Positions 38,499 to 47,472 of a DNA stretch of 64,000 nt are shown in pieces. A model generated the notes under the pieces. It saw nothing but the letters and a program-made list of their open reading frames with translations. It was not told where the DNA came from and searched no databases. A program made the position numbers and the translations under genes. The stretch covers positions 62,001 through 126,000 of the forward strand of contig NZ_JXUP01000001.1 of the NCBI RefSeq assembly GCF_001891085.1. The letters run 5' to 3'. Source of the stretch: Campylobacter concisus (GTDB taxonomy: Bacteria; Campylobacterota; Campylobacteria; Campylobacterales; Campylobacteraceae). The stretch's first letter is position 1. Every line of letters starts with the position of its first letter.

Positions 38499-40172
38499 AT
38501 GAAAGAATTTGGCTTTTATAACGATTTTGACGATACTTTAATGCTAAATGAACAGATAGAAATAAATAATGAAAAGGAAGAATATTTAGTTTCTAACTCG
38601 CCAAAGCTTAAAGCAAACATTACCGCACCTGAGATAAATTTTTATCTAAAAAATACAACTGCAAGCGTCTTAGAAAAAGCTAAAAATACACTTTTGCTTT
38701 ATGAAGCAAGAGCAACTGCATTTGACATGGCAAAGGATGTTGATTACGAAAAAGAAGTCGGAAAAAACGTCGTAATAGTAAGCAACTCAGGCCGTGAGGA
38801 GCTAGCAAATTTATTAAAAGAAAATGGCTATAAAGTCATTGAATTAACGCATTTTGAAGTGAAATTTATTTATGGCGCAGCTGGCGAACTTAGTGTTTTG
38901 GTACTTAGAGCAAATGACGAATTTGAGGTCGATTGTGACTTTTTCTTGGTTGAAAACGCAAGGGATTATATGCTAAAGCAAAGCGGCTGTTATGAAATAG
39001 CTGGGCTAAAAGACGAAGCTGTGCTTAAAATTTTAAATGAAAAAACTCCAAAATTTAAGTACAAAAGCCTAACTCAATATGACTCTTCGATCTGTCAATA
39101 TCACGAACGACGAAATGAAATTTGTGGACGCTGTGTTGATGTTTGTCCAACTGTAGCCATTTTAAAAGAAGACGAGACAAAGCATCTTATTTTCTCACAA
39201 ATCGATTGTGTAAATTGTGGCAACTGCATTAGCGTCTGCCCTAGCGGATCTCTTGACTCTACACTTATGCCACAAAACTCATTTGCTACTATTGCCAAAC
39301 TTTACAAAGGTAAAATTCCACTAATAATCTCTAATGAAACAAATTTAGATGAGCTAAATATAAGCCTACCTGAAAATGTCCTGCCTTTTTTCATATCAGC
39401 GCCACATATGTTAAATCAAGCGCATCTTATTACATTGCTTCAAGAAAGTGGTGCGAGCGCGATTTTATTTAGCAAAACTCTTGGCAAAGGCGAAAAAGAC
39501 GCCATTAGCATCTTAAATCAAATTTATGAGCTTAAATTTAAAGAGACGGCGATCTATCACGCTAAAGATAAAAATGAGCTTGAAGATGTGCTCAAAAAGG
39601 CAAAATTTATAGCTGACTCACAACACACGATAAACGAATATGCCTTGCCAAAAAGAGAAATTTTTGCAAAAAGGCTCGAGTTTTTAGTAGGTAGCGAAGA
39701 TCTTGGCGTGGTAAAAAGCGGTGAGATGATAAGATATGGCGATGTCAAGATAAACACTGATAGCTGTACACTTTGTCTAAGTTGCGTTGGCGCTTGTAAC
39801 GTAAGTGCGCTAGTGGCTGATAAAAAGACAAATTCGATTTTATTTAATCCAAGCGTCTGTACAGCTTGCGGATACTGCGAACTAAGCTGTGCTGAAAAAG
39901 ATACCATAAGCCTTGAGATTGGAAAAATTTCTCTTAAGCCTGAGTTTTTTACCTATAATGAACTGGCACGAGATGAGCTTTTTGCCTGTGTTGAGTGCGG
40001 AAAAGAGTTTGCGACTAAAAAAGCGGTCGAAAAGATCGCAACTATAATGCAACCAAGATTTGGCAACGATAGGGTTAAGATAAAAGCGCTTTACTGCTGT
40101 GCTGACTGTAAGGCCAAACTAATGGTTCAAGCCCAAATAAACGCGATGAAAGAGGATTTATTAAATGGATAA
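38499..40172 (+). CDS. Multi-cluster ferredoxin-like protein of the fdh/sel region
   Basis: From the ATG at 38499 with AGGAG upstream the protein has 557 residues and no signal peptide, so it is cytoplasmic. Four ferredoxin-type cysteine groups appear: CGRCVDVC and CVNCGNCISVC in the first half, then CTLCLSCVGAC and CTACGYCELSC. A later CVECGKEF ... CCADCKAK zinc-ribbon-like pair follows. It matches C. jejuni Cj1377c, next to selA. The overlap with the TorD-like gene suggests a role in assembly of, or electron transfer to, a molybdoenzyme such as formate dehydrogenase (inference). Confidence 0.88.
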   Translation: MKEFGFYNDFDDTLMLNEQIEINNEKEEYLVSNSPKLKANITAPEINFYLKNTTASVLEKAKNTLLLYEARATAFDMAKDVDYEKEVGKNVVIVSNSGREELANLLKENGYKVIELTHFEVKFIYGAAGELSVLVLRANDEFEVDCDFFLVENARDYMLKQSGCYEIAGLKDEAVLKILNEKTPKFKYKSLTQYDSSICQYHERRNEICGRCVDVCPTVAILKEDETKHLIFSQIDCVNCGNCISVCPSGSLDSTLMPQNSFATIAKLYKGKIPLIISNETNLDELNISLPENVLPFFISAPHMLNQAHLITLLQESGASAILFSKTLGKGEKDAISILNQIYELKFKETAIYHAKDKNELEDVLKKAKFIADSQHTINEYALPKREIFAKRLEFLVGSEDLGVVKSGEMIRYGDVKINTDSCTLCLSCVGACNVSALVADKKTNSILFNPSVCTACGYCELSCAEKDTISLEIGKISLKPEFFTYNELARDELFACVECGKEFATKKAVEKIATIMQPRFGNDRVKIKALYCCADCKAKLMVQAQINAMKEDLLNG

Positions 40173-40878
40173 AAACATCATAAAAGCAAGATCATATTTT
40201 TACGAATTTCTAGCATATCCTATGTTTTTTTACACAAATGATGAGAAATTTTCAAGGTGGAAAGAGCAGCTAAAATACTTAAGCGCAAATCCTTTGAGCG
40301 AGGATAGTGATGCTGCGTTTAAAAATTTAGATAAATTTAGCTTTGAAGAATTTTCAAAAGAACAAAATGACGTTCTTTTTGGCTTTACAAATATCCCCTT
40401 AAGTGCTTCATTTTATGAAGAGGGCAGAGATAACGGAGCAGCTAGGCTTAGGGTTATTGAATGTTTAAAACTAAGCCCATATAGACGTGATAGCGAGCTT
40501 TGCAAAGATAGCGAGGACTACGTTGGATTTATATTTTTAGCGATGGCTACATTTTTAAAAGATGAGTTTAATGATGCAAAAAATATTAGCAATAAGCTAT
40601 TTTCTGAGACCTTAAATTTATTTGTAGATGAGTTTGGCTCGCTACTTTTGGCTCACAAAGAGGCAAATTTCTTTAAATCATATACTATTATTTTAAAAGA
40701 TTTCATCGACCTTGAACGCTCTATACTAAACGTAGAAGCACCGGCTAAGCCAAAAGGCGATAGTGTCGCCATGGCAGCTCTTAAGAAAGAGCCATTTCAA
40801 AGCAAGATGCCAACATTTAAAACAAAGCTTCATTGGGAGGAATTTTCTCCAGTCATCTCACACGAGTTTAAAGACTAG
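40165..40878 (+). CDS. TorD/DmsD-like molybdoenzyme chaperone
   Basis: A 237-residue all-helical soluble protein of the TorD family. The N-terminal RSYFYEFLAYPMFF, the middle LFGFTNIPLSASFYEEGRDNG and the E.DYVGFIFLAMATFL block match the redox-enzyme chaperones that bind Tat signal peptides and hold the apo-enzyme for cofactor insertion. FdhA has such a signal and is the obvious client in the window. It overlaps the polyferredoxin gene by eight bases, so both are made together. Confidence 0.88.
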   Translation: MDKNIIKARSYFYEFLAYPMFFYTNDEKFSRWKEQLKYLSANPLSEDSDAAFKNLDKFSFEEFSKEQNDVLFGFTNIPLSASFYEEGRDNGAARLRVIECLKLSPYRRDSELCKDSEDYVGFIFLAMATFLKDEFNDAKNISNKLFSETLNLFVDEFGSLLLAHKEANFFKSYTIILKDFIDLERSILNVEAPAKPKGDSVAMAALKKEPFQSKMPTFKTKLHWEEFSPVISHEFKD

Positions 40879-40879
40879 C

Positions 40880-40916
40880 TTAAATTTACTCTTAGCCAAG
40901 CTAGGAGTAAATTTAA
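40880..40916 (+). terminator. Hairpin after the TorD-like gene
   Basis: TTAAATTTACTC followed by TTAGC pairs with GCTAG-GAGTAAATTTAA around a three-base loop, giving a stem of about 17 pairs immediately after the stop. There is no strong T-run afterwards, so it may be a weak terminator or RNA-stabilising structure. Confidence 0.6.
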
Positions 40917-41003
40917 CATCCGCTTAAATTTGTTATCTTGATATTTTATAATTATTAGCAATTTGGCGTTAATCTTCTTTAAATTTTTTACAAAGGACTT
41001 ACA

Positions 41004-41636
41004 ATGGTAATGACACACTACATGGAGCTTTTATCGCTCAATCAACCTTACAATCTAATCCTCTTCATGGTGATACCTGTGGGGCTTACGGAGCTTTTAG
41101 TGGCGATGGAGTTTCTCACTATGTATCACATGGATAGCGGTAAAAATGCTGGCTATAAGGCTGTTGGCAAATTTGCTGGCATAGTGCTTGGGGTCTATTT
41201 TACAGCTCTTGTGATCTATTTTATGGCAAAAATTTATCCAAGTATAAAATGGCGTGGATATGCCGATGTCATCGCTGTCTACTCATATCTCATCAGCGTC
41301 ATACCACTTCTTGGCATCGCGCTTTTAGAGCTAAATTTGATCTACAAAAACGCAAGCGAAAAGGCAAAGCTAAAGCTTCACTTTTTCCTACTCATATTTG
41401 CCTTGATCGTCGCACACGTCGCAATGATATTTGGCATGGTTGATCCTACCATAACTGGCTACAAGGCTGAAAACGGTGAGATGGGTATGCATATGAATAT
41501 GCCAATGAACATGCCAGCAGATATGCCAATGCACGATCACCACAAGATGATGCAAAATATGGGTGAGATGCATATGAATATGATGATGCAAAATATGAGT
41601 GATGATAACTCAACTAATATGCACATGCATCACTAA
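41004..41636 (+). CDS. Membrane protein with Met/His-rich C-terminal tail
   Basis: The 210-residue protein has four hydrophobic helices (about residues 17-38, 53-76, 88-108, 123-145), then a roughly 55-residue tail that is almost entirely Met, His, Asn and Asp (repeats of MHMN, MNMP, DHHK). Such tails bind Cu(I) or other soft metals. I infer a role in metal sensing, storage or transport and cannot assign a family securely. It has its own upstream region with AAAGGA before the ATG and a strong terminator after it, so it is probably monocistronic. Confidence 0.8.
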   Translation: MVMTHYMELLSLNQPYNLILFMVIPVGLTELLVAMEFLTMYHMDSGKNAGYKAVGKFAGIVLGVYFTALVIYFMAKIYPSIKWRGYADVIAVYSYLISVIPLLGIALLELNLIYKNASEKAKLKLHFFLLIFALIVAHVAMIFGMVDPTITGYKAENGEMGMHMNMPMNMPADMPMHDHHKMMQNMGEMHMNMMMQNMSDDNSTNMHMHH

Positions 41637-41637
41637 A

Positions 41638-41676
41638 TTTTATAGCTTCTTGGCAGCTGCTAAGAAGCTATAAAAA
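41638..41676. terminator. Bidirectional terminator between convergent genes
   Basis: TTTTATAGCTTCTT (from 41638) pairs with AAGAAGCTATAAAA (to 41675) around GGCAGCTGCT, giving a long stem flanked by T and A runs. It serves both the Met/His-rich gene and mqnA. Confidence 0.9.
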
Positions 41677-42357
41677 TTTAATTCTTTTTGCTACTTTTAA
41701 TAATCTATTTTCTTTAAAAAATTTTCTGAGTGATTTTTGCTCTTTTGGACCTATTTTGTAGCTTATAAATTTCAAATACCACTTGATATCTTGCTCACTT
41801 ATGCCGCGACTTTTAGCATACTGGGCTAAGATATAGTTTGGGATCTTTACATTTTTTTGTAGAAATTTTGCGACCAGTTTTTTGTAAAACGAGCCATTTT
41901 TTACGTAAGAAAATCTACCAAAAACAAATGGCAAATTTGTCTTTTCGTGCCAAATTTTACCAAGATCATAAAAGCACTCTTTACCCTCGCTTAAGTATGC
42001 CTTTAGCGCCCTGTCGCCTATGATCACCTCTCCATTTAGTTTAAGCACCTTGGCTAGGGCGTTTGAGCTGGCTGAGGCAGGATCTGGCTTTGGGGCTGAG
42101 TTCTTTCGCACAAGCACGCTTTTTACATCTTTTTTGGCGACTATTCCAAAATTTAGCTTCTTTAAATTTGCCTTTTTGCTAGCTATGCTTGAGATCACCG
42201 CAGCGTCGATTTTTCTAGCGTTTAGGGCTCTATTTAGCTTGCTTGGCACGCCCTTTTTAAACTCGATCGCCTTTTTTATCTGAGAGCTTAGTGGGGCTGA
42301 TTTTAAAAAAACGTGAAATGGGAGTAAATTTAGATAATCAATCTTTCCAAATATCAT
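41668..42357 (-). CDS. mqnA: Chorismate dehydratase MqnA (futalosine pathway)
   Basis: The 229-residue enzyme removes water from chorismate to give 3-(1-carboxyvinyl)oxybenzoate, the entry to the futalosine route to menaquinone used by Campylobacter. MIFGKIDYLNLLPFHVF is the typical start (G.I.Y.N..P). The region with DAAVISSIAS, VIIGDRAL and YDLGKIWHEKTNLPFVFGRF is the periplasmic-binding-protein-like core. It overlaps the barstar gene by four bases and is the last gene of the upp-barnase-barstar-mqnA run. Confidence 0.93.
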   Translation of the reverse strand: MIFGKIDYLNLLPFHVFLKSAPLSSQIKKAIEFKKGVPSKLNRALNARKIDAAVISSIASKKANLKKLNFGIVAKKDVKSVLVRKNSAPKPDPASASSNALAKVLKLNGEVIIGDRALKAYLSEGKECFYDLGKIWHEKTNLPFVFGRFSYVKNGSFYKKLVAKFLQKNVKIPNYILAQYAKSRGISEQDIKWYLKFISYKIGPKEQKSLRKFFKENRLLKVAKRIKFL

Positions 42358-42626
42358 TTTTCATCTTTTACAAGCTCAAATTTAACTAGCTCGTTTTCGT
42401 TGCAAACATCACGAAATAGCCGAGTCAAGCTCTCTTTTGTGTCATCATCCAAAGAATTTTCATTTTTTAGCTTTATAAGCATTGGCTCATTTATCTCGCA
42501 AAGGCAGTCAAAGAGTGCGTCTAAATTTTTGCCGTAGTACTCTGGCAGGTCAAATTTCTTAGCAAAATACTCATGCATTTTTTCTTTTTCGAGCATCTTT
42601 TTGGCATCTAAGATCACGATTTTCAT
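42354..42626 (-). CDS. Barstar-family ribonuclease inhibitor
   Basis: The 90-residue protein has the barstar fold signature: an N-terminal beta strand with ILDA, then FAKKFDLPEYYGKNLDALFDCL, whose P-x-Y-Y-G-x-N-x-D-A-L-x-D motif forms the barnase-binding helix. Barstar binds and blocks barnase in the cytoplasm. The gene overlaps the barnase gene by four bases and mqnA by four, so inhibitor and nuclease are co-translated, with the nuclease first. The pairing of both partners raises confidence for each. Confidence 0.93.
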   Translation of the reverse strand: MKIVILDAKKMLEKEKMHEYFAKKFDLPEYYGKNLDALFDCLCEINEPMLIKLKNENSLDDDTKESLTRLFRDVCNENELVKFELVKDEK

Positions 42627-43129
42627 TGCATCCTCTTTTCATAAAGCAGGTAAAAATGCTCGTAGTGATCAGGCGTGTAGTAGATAAGTCCGTCGTTTGA
42701 GTATAAAATTCTCTCAGCGCCGCGCCTGCCACCATTATAATTTACATCGCACTCAAACCACTTTCTGCCATCAGCTTCAGGTAGCCTCTTTTCTCTGTTT
42801 GAAAATCTATCTCCGCCGATACTTTTGCCGCCGCTTATCTGCCATAAATTTCCACTTTTTGCGTCCCAGCCAAGTTCAAGTGCCTCTTTTTTGGTTATGA
42901 AATTCTTTGGAAGCTTGTTAAATTTATAGATATAAAGAGCGACCTCATCTTTTGAAGTGTATGAGCCGTTTTCTGCAAGGCTCTGGCTCTTTTGCCCCTC
43001 TTTGTTTAGCTGTTCAAGTAAAATTTGAGCGTTTTTATTTGCCTCACTACCATTATTTGAGAAAAAGAAAGTGCCAACAATTACGGCTATTACAAAGGCG
43101 ACTAAGGCTGGCAAAAGTCTTTTATTCAA
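42623..43129 (-). CDS. Barnase-type secreted or membrane-anchored ribonuclease
   Basis: The 168-residue protein has an N-terminal hydrophobic segment (residues 5-23), so it is exported or anchored. From about residue 62 it aligns by eye with Bacillus barnase over its whole length: KLPKNFITKKEALELGW, GKSIGGDRFSNRE, and ERILYSNDGLIYYTPDHYEHF. All catalytic positions are present: K80, E126, R136, R140 and H155, matching barnase K27, E73, R83, R87 and H102. It should cleave single-stranded RNA. The start is a TTG with AAGGGC upstream. It follows upp by nine bases. Confidence 0.94.
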   Translation of the reverse strand: MNKRLLPALVAFVIAVIVGTFFFSNNGSEANKNAQILLEQLNKEGQKSQSLAENGSYTSKDEVALYIYKFNKLPKNFITKKEALELGWDAKSGNLWQISGGKSIGGDRFSNREKRLPEADGRKWFECDVNYNGGRRGAERILYSNDGLIYYTPDHYEHFYLLYEKRMQ

Positions 43130-43138
43130 ATTTTGCCC

Positions 43139-43765
43139 TTAAAGTGTGTTAAAAACTCTATCACCAGCATCGCCAAGACCTGGAACGATGTAGTTTTTCT
43201 CGTTTAATTTCTCATCGATCGATGCTGTATAGACCTCGACGTCTGGGTAAATTTCACTAAATCTCTTTAGCCCCTCAGGTGCAGCGATGATAGAGATAAA
43301 TTTGATCTCTTTAACGCCCTTTTCACGCAAGAATTTGACCGCATCTATCGCCGTGCCGCCAGTTGCAAACATAGGATCGATGATGATAGCCATGCGCTCT
43401 TTTGCGTCTTTTGGAAGCTTTGCGTAGAAAAACTCAGCCTGCGCTGTCTCTTCGTTTCGCTGAAAGCCCAAAAAGCCAACACTCGCATCTGGTATGATGG
43501 TAAAGACGCTATCAAGCATGCCAAGAGCAGCCCTTAAAATAGGGCATATCATCACCTTTGTAGTTAGTCTTTTTGCGTCTGCCACCGCAACTGGAGTTTG
43601 GACTTTGACATCTTTTACCTTTAAATTTCTAGTCGCCTCAAAGATCATAAGGTAGCTAATCTCATCAACTAGCATGCGAAACTGAAAAGGCTGGGTGTTT
43701 TTATCACGTAGAATGGTTAATTTATGCTCGATCAGTGGGTGTGAGATGAGCTTCACGTTTTGCAT
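43139..43765 (-). CDS. upp: Uracil phosphoribosyltransferase
   Basis: The 208-residue enzyme salvages uracil to UMP. MLVDEISYLMIFEATR, ICPILRAALGMLD, DPMFATGGTAIDAV (PRPP loop) and the C-terminal YIVPGLGDAGDRVFNT uracil loop are all canonical. It is at the head of a run with barnase, barstar and mqnA, separated from malic enzyme by a terminator. In C. jejuni the order upp-mez-gltX-Cj1289 is conserved (Cj1286c-Cj1289, from memory). Confidence 0.97.
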   Translation of the reverse strand: MQNVKLISHPLIEHKLTILRDKNTQPFQFRMLVDEISYLMIFEATRNLKVKDVKVQTPVAVADAKRLTTKVMICPILRAALGMLDSVFTIIPDASVGFLGFQRNEETAQAEFFYAKLPKDAKERMAIIIDPMFATGGTAIDAVKFLREKGVKEIKFISIIAAPEGLKRFSEIYPDVEVYTASIDEKLNEKNYIVPGLGDAGDRVFNTL

Positions 43766-43824
43766 TTTTTATCCTTAAATTTACTGTTTTTACAGGGTTT
43801 ATCTTTACAAAATGCCAAAAAGAG

Positions 43825-43847
43825 TTTAGCCCAAAATTTGGGCTAAA
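43825..43847 (-). terminator. Hairpin terminator after malic enzyme
   Basis: TTTAGCCC (43825-43832) pairs with GGGCTAAA (43840-43847). On the minus strand it follows the malic enzyme stop by three bases and is followed by CTCTTTTT. Confidence 0.8.
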
Positions 43848-43849
43848 TT

Positions 43850-45103
43850 TTAAAATCCTTTTGCAAGTTTGGCTCTATAAGCCTCAACATCAAAATCTTT
43901 TACTCTCGCTACACCATCTTCAATCGCAGCTTTTGCAACTGCTGGAGCAACCGCTGTTAGCACGCGTTTGTCAAATGGTTTTGGGATGATATACTCTTTG
44001 CCAAATTTTAGCTCACTAACGCCACTTGCTTTTAAAACTTCAGCTGGCACTGGCTCTTTTGCAAGTTGTGCAAGTGCTCTAGCTGCAGCCATTTTCATAT
44101 TTTCAGTGATCTTTTTAGCTCTAACGTCAAGTGCACCTCTAAAGATAAAAGGGAAACCTAAAACGTTATTTACTTGGTTAGGATAGTCGCTTCTGCCTGT
44201 ACCCATCATTACGTCACTTCTTACAGCCTCAACATCCTCTGGATAAATTTCAGGCACTGGGTTTGCCAAAGCAAAGATGATAGGCTCTTTATTCATTGAA
44301 GTAACCATCTCTTTTGTAAGCACACCAGGCTTAGAAAGACCTAAAAACATATCAGCACCCCTCATCGCGTCTGCTAGAGTTCTATCCTCAGTTTCAAGTG
44401 CAAACTCTACCTTTTCAGGTGTAAGATCTGTTCTTTTTGAGTGAATGACGCCTTTACTATCTATCATTACGATGTGTTTTGCACCAAGCGCTTTATACAT
44501 CTTCGCGCATGCAATGCCAGCTGCGCCTGCGCCGCTAACTACGATCTTTATCTTTGAGATATCTTTGCCAGAAATTTCCATCGCGTTTATCATGCCAGCA
44601 CTTGTTATCATCGCCGTGCCGTGCTGATCGTCATGCATGACTGGGATATCGACTGCTTCTTGTAGCTTGCGCTCGATCTCAAAGCACTTTGGAGCACGGA
44701 TATCTTCTAAATTTATACCGCCAAATGTCGGAGCAAGAGCCTTGCAAATCTCAACGATCTTATCTGGATCATGCTCGTCTAGCTCGATGTCAAAGGCATC
44801 AACGTTTGCAAATTTTTTAAATAAGACTGACTTTCCTTCCATAACTGGCTTACCAGCGATGGCGCCAATATCACCAAGTCCAAGAACAGCTGTGCCATCA
44901 GTGATGACGGCTACCAGATTTGCTTTATTTGTATATTTATAAGCTAGTTCATTATCAGCTTCTATCTCTTTGCAAGGCTCTGCAACGCCTGGTGTATAGG
45001 CCATTGAAAGGTCTCTTGATGTTTCGCAAGGCGTCTTTACCTTTATCTCGATCTTACCGCCTATATGGTAGTTTAATGCTTCTTCTTTAGTTACATGTGT
45101 CAT
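43850..45103 (-). CDS. NAD(P)-dependent malic enzyme
   Basis: The 417-residue enzyme decarboxylates malate to pyruvate, an anaplerotic and gluconeogenic link in a genus that lives on organic and amino acids. Family motifs are [28 protein letters not shown] with the catalytic region, [25 protein letters not shown] (metal-site Asp) and [14 protein letters not shown] for the dinucleotide. It lacks the phosphotransacetylase-like C-terminal domain of MaeB, so it is the short form. It overlaps gltX by four bases. Confidence 0.95.
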   Translation of the reverse strand: MTHVTKEEALNYHIGGKIEIKVKTPCETSRDLSMAYTPGVAEPCKEIEADNELAYKYTNKANLVAVITDGTAVLGLGDIGAIAGKPVMEGKSVLFKKFANVDAFDIELDEHDPDKIVEICKALAPTFGGINLEDIRAPKCFEIERKLQEAVDIPVMHDDQHGTAMITSAGMINAMEISGKDISKIKIVVSGAGAAGIACAKMYKALGAKHIVMIDSKGVIHSKRTDLTPEKVEFALETEDRTLADAMRGADMFLGLSKPGVLTKEMVTSMNKEPIIFALANPVPEIYPEDVEAVRSDVMMGTGRSDYPNQVNNVLGFPFIFRGALDVRAKKITENMKMAAARALAQLAKEPVPAEVLKASGVSELKFGKEYIIPKPFDKRVLTAVAPAVAKAAIEDGVARVKDFDVEAYRAKLAKGF

Positions 45104-46479
45104 TTCTCTTCCTTTAATAAATTTTGTATTCTATTTTTAGTCTCGCTACTGCCCACTACTTCAAGCACTTCAAAGATGCTTGGACTCACGCTTGAGCCAG
45201 TTAGCGCTATCCTTAGAGCCTGAGCTAGGTCTTTTAGCTTTAAGCCATTTTGCTCTAAAAATTTATTAGTTAGCTCTTCATAGCTCTTCGCGTCGAGGTC
45301 ACGGTCTAAAATTTGAGCAAATTTAGCCAAGATTTCTTTGCTATTTTCATTTATAAATTTAGCCCAAGCTTTCTCATCGTAGCTTTTTGGAGCGTTGATT
45401 ATCGCGTTTGCACTATTTGCCATTTCGATTAGTGTCTTTGATCTCTCACGGAGCGAATTTAGCAGTAGCTCACCCTTTACCAAAGCCTTAAAATCCACAC
45501 CAAACTCAAGCATATCATGTGCTAGTCTCTCGTAAGACAGTGTCTTAATGTAGTGAGAATTTAGCCAGTCAAGCTTTTGAGCATTATAAGTGCTTGAGCT
45601 TTTGTTGATGTCGTTTGGATTAAAGTATTTAAGCATATCCTCAATAGTAAAAATCTCATCATCGCCGTGGCTCCAGCCAAGACGAACGAGAAAATTTAAG
45701 AGTGCTTCAGGCAAATAGCCCATCTTTTTATACTCCATAACATCAGTTGCGCCGTGCCTTTTGCTAAGCTTTTTGCCATCCTCGCCGTTTATCATAGCGA
45801 CGTGATAAAATTTTGGAACCTTAAAGCCAAGTGCCTCGTAAAGAACGATCTGTTTTGGGGTATTTGAGAGGTGATCATCGCCGCGGATGACATCTGTTAC
45901 ACCCATTAATGCATCATCTATTACGACCGTGAAGTTATAAGTCGGTGTGCCGTCGCTTCTTGCGATAATGAAATCATCCAAGATATCTTCAACCTTAAAT
46001 TTAACCTCGCCCTTTATGCCATCATGTATGACGATTTCGCCACTTAATGGGGCTTTTATACGGATGACTGGCTCGATGCCAGCTGGAGGCGTGCCAGTAA
46101 AATCTCTATATCTGTTGTCATATTTTGGACGCTCTTTTCTTGCCTCTTGGCTAGCTCTAAGCTCTTCAAGCTCGTCCTTGCTCATGTAGCATTTATATGC
46201 CTTGCCTTCTTCAAGTAGTTTTTTAACATACTCTTTATAAAGATCAAATCTCTTTGACTGGTAGGTCACCTCGCCGTCGTGATCTAGCTTGCACCAAGCA
46301 AATGCCTCTTTTATGGCTTGCGTGGCTTCTTCTGAATTTCGTTTTAGGTCAGTATCTTCGATGCGAAGTAAAAATTTTCCATTATTAGCTCTTGCATATA
46401 AATAATTATAAAGGGCTGTCCTAAGTCCGCCTATATGTAGGTAACCAGTAGGCGAAGGAGCAAATCTAGTAACTATCAT
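45100..46479 (-). CDS. gltX: Glutamyl-tRNA synthetase
   Basis: I chose the ATG at 46479 (AAGGCAC upstream), which gives 459 residues beginning [18 protein letters not shown]. The in-frame extension up to 46581 would run into the promoter of the divergent gene and has no homologous N-terminus. The HIGH-equivalent is HIGG and the KMSKS-equivalent is KKLSKRHG. Campylobacter usually has two GltX enzymes, one acting on tRNA-Gln; which this is cannot be settled here. It heads the gltX-malic enzyme pair. Confidence 0.96.
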   Translation of the reverse strand: MIVTRFAPSPTGYLHIGGLRTALYNYLYARANNGKFLLRIEDTDLKRNSEEATQAIKEAFAWCKLDHDGEVTYQSKRFDLYKEYVKKLLEEGKAYKCYMSKDELEELRASQEARKERPKYDNRYRDFTGTPPAGIEPVIRIKAPLSGEIVIHDGIKGEVKFKVEDILDDFIIARSDGTPTYNFTVVIDDALMGVTDVIRGDDHLSNTPKQIVLYEALGFKVPKFYHVAMINGEDGKKLSKRHGATDVMEYKKMGYLPEALLNFLVRLGWSHGDDEIFTIEDMLKYFNPNDINKSSSTYNAQKLDWLNSHYIKTLSYERLAHDMLEFGVDFKALVKGELLLNSLRERSKTLIEMANSANAIINAPKSYDEKAWAKFINENSKEILAKFAQILDRDLDAKSYEELTNKFLEQNGLKLKDLAQALRIALTGSSVSPSIFEVLEVVGSSETKNRIQNLLKEEK

Positions 46480-46499
46480 TTTGTGCCTTATTTTTATGT

Positions 46500-46505
46500 T
46501 ATAAT
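46500..46505 (+). promoter_or_regulatory. -10 box of the SurA-like gene
   Basis: TATAAT preceded by TTTTTATGT, 44 bases before the ATG at 46550, in the gap between divergent gltX and the SurA-like gene. This is a good extended -10 for a Campylobacter housekeeping promoter. Confidence 0.55.
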
Positions 46506-46549
46506 TGCCCAAAATTATATTTACTAAATACTTAAATAAAGGTTTTATT

Positions 46550-47380
46550 ATGAAAAAATTGCTCTTTTTGGCTGCTGGCATGCTAAGTGCTTTAAATTTA
46601 TATTCGGCTCAGATGATAAACGGTATCGCAGCCATTGTAGAGAACGAACCAATCACGCTTTATGAAGTTTACAGCTTGAAAGAGCAGCTAAGAGCTAGCG
46701 AACAAGATGCTTTAAATTTACTCATAAGAGATAGACTCGAAGATGCTCAGATAAAAAATTTAAACATTAGCGTAACGCCATTTGAGCTAAACGATAGAAT
46801 CGAATCAATCGCAAAGCAAAATGGTATGACAAATTCGCAGTTTAGAAGCTCTATCCAAGCCCAAGGCATGGACTTTTTGGAGTTTAAAAACAAAATAGAA
46901 AAAAAGATGCTTCAAGAAAAGCTTTATAAAAGCATCTTGGCTGAAGCTGGCAAAAATGTAAATGAGCAAAAAGCAAAGATGTATTTTGATGCTAATCCTG
47001 ATAAATTTAAGGTCTTTAGCACCGCTAGAGTCGTAGTTTATAGAGCAAAAGATCCTGAGCTACTTGAGGCTCAAAAGACAAGTCCGAAGCTACTAGACGG
47101 CGTGCAAACACAAGAGGTTAGTTTGGACTATCAAAACATAGATCCAAGGCTTGCTGCGATCATCTCAAGCACAAATAACGGTGACTACACACAGCCTTTG
47201 CAAGGGCCTGACAGCTTTGATATGTTTTTAGTAAAAGAGAAGATCGGCTCATACACTCCAAGTTTTGCAGATGTTAAGGATAATGTTATAAACGAGCTTT
47301 ATCAAGGTGAGCAAGAAAAACTTATGGCTGATTATTTTGACAAACTCCGCGCGAAAGCAAAGATTCAAATTTTAAGATAA
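46550..47380 (+). CDS. SurA-like periplasmic chaperone
   Basis: From the ATG at 46550 (AAAGG upstream) the protein is 276 residues with a signal peptide ending near residue 19. The N-terminal helical domain starts MINGIAAIVENEPITLYEV, typical of SurA/parvulin-type chaperones. The last 130 residues (ARVVVYRAKD... PLQGPDSFDMFLVKEK) form a parvulin-like domain that lacks obvious catalytic residues. The neighbour order gltX-this gene equals C. jejuni Cj1288c-Cj1289, where Cj1289 is a SurA-like outer-membrane protein chaperone (from memory). Confidence 0.88.
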   Translation: MKKLLFLAAGMLSALNLYSAQMINGIAAIVENEPITLYEVYSLKEQLRASEQDALNLLIRDRLEDAQIKNLNISVTPFELNDRIESIAKQNGMTNSQFRSSIQAQGMDFLEFKNKIEKKMLQEKLYKSILAEAGKNVNEQKAKMYFDANPDKFKVFSTARVVVYRAKDPELLEAQKTSPKLLDGVQTQEVSLDYQNIDPRLAAIISSTNNGDYTQPLQGPDSFDMFLVKEKIGSYTPSFADVKDNVINELYQGEQEKLMADYFDKLRAKAKIQILR

Positions 47381-47388
47381 TTTCAAAT

Positions 47389-47413
47389 TTAGCCATCCTT
47401 GGTGGCTAATTTT
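47389..47413 (+). terminator. Hairpin terminator after the SurA-like gene
   Basis: TTAGCCA (47389-47395) pairs with TGGCTAA (47403-47409) followed by TTTT. Confidence 0.75.
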
Positions 47414-47429
47414 CTCCAAATTTCACATA

Positions 47430-47466
47430 ACAAAAGATTACACCGCCAAATAGAAGGCGGTGTAAA
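47430..47466 (-). terminator. Hairpin terminator after the TonB receptor
   Basis: TACACCGCC (47439-47447) pairs with GGCGGTGTA (47456-47464). On the minus strand it is followed by ATCTTTTG, seven bases past the receptor stop. Confidence 0.8.
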
Positions 47467-47472
47467 TTTTAG

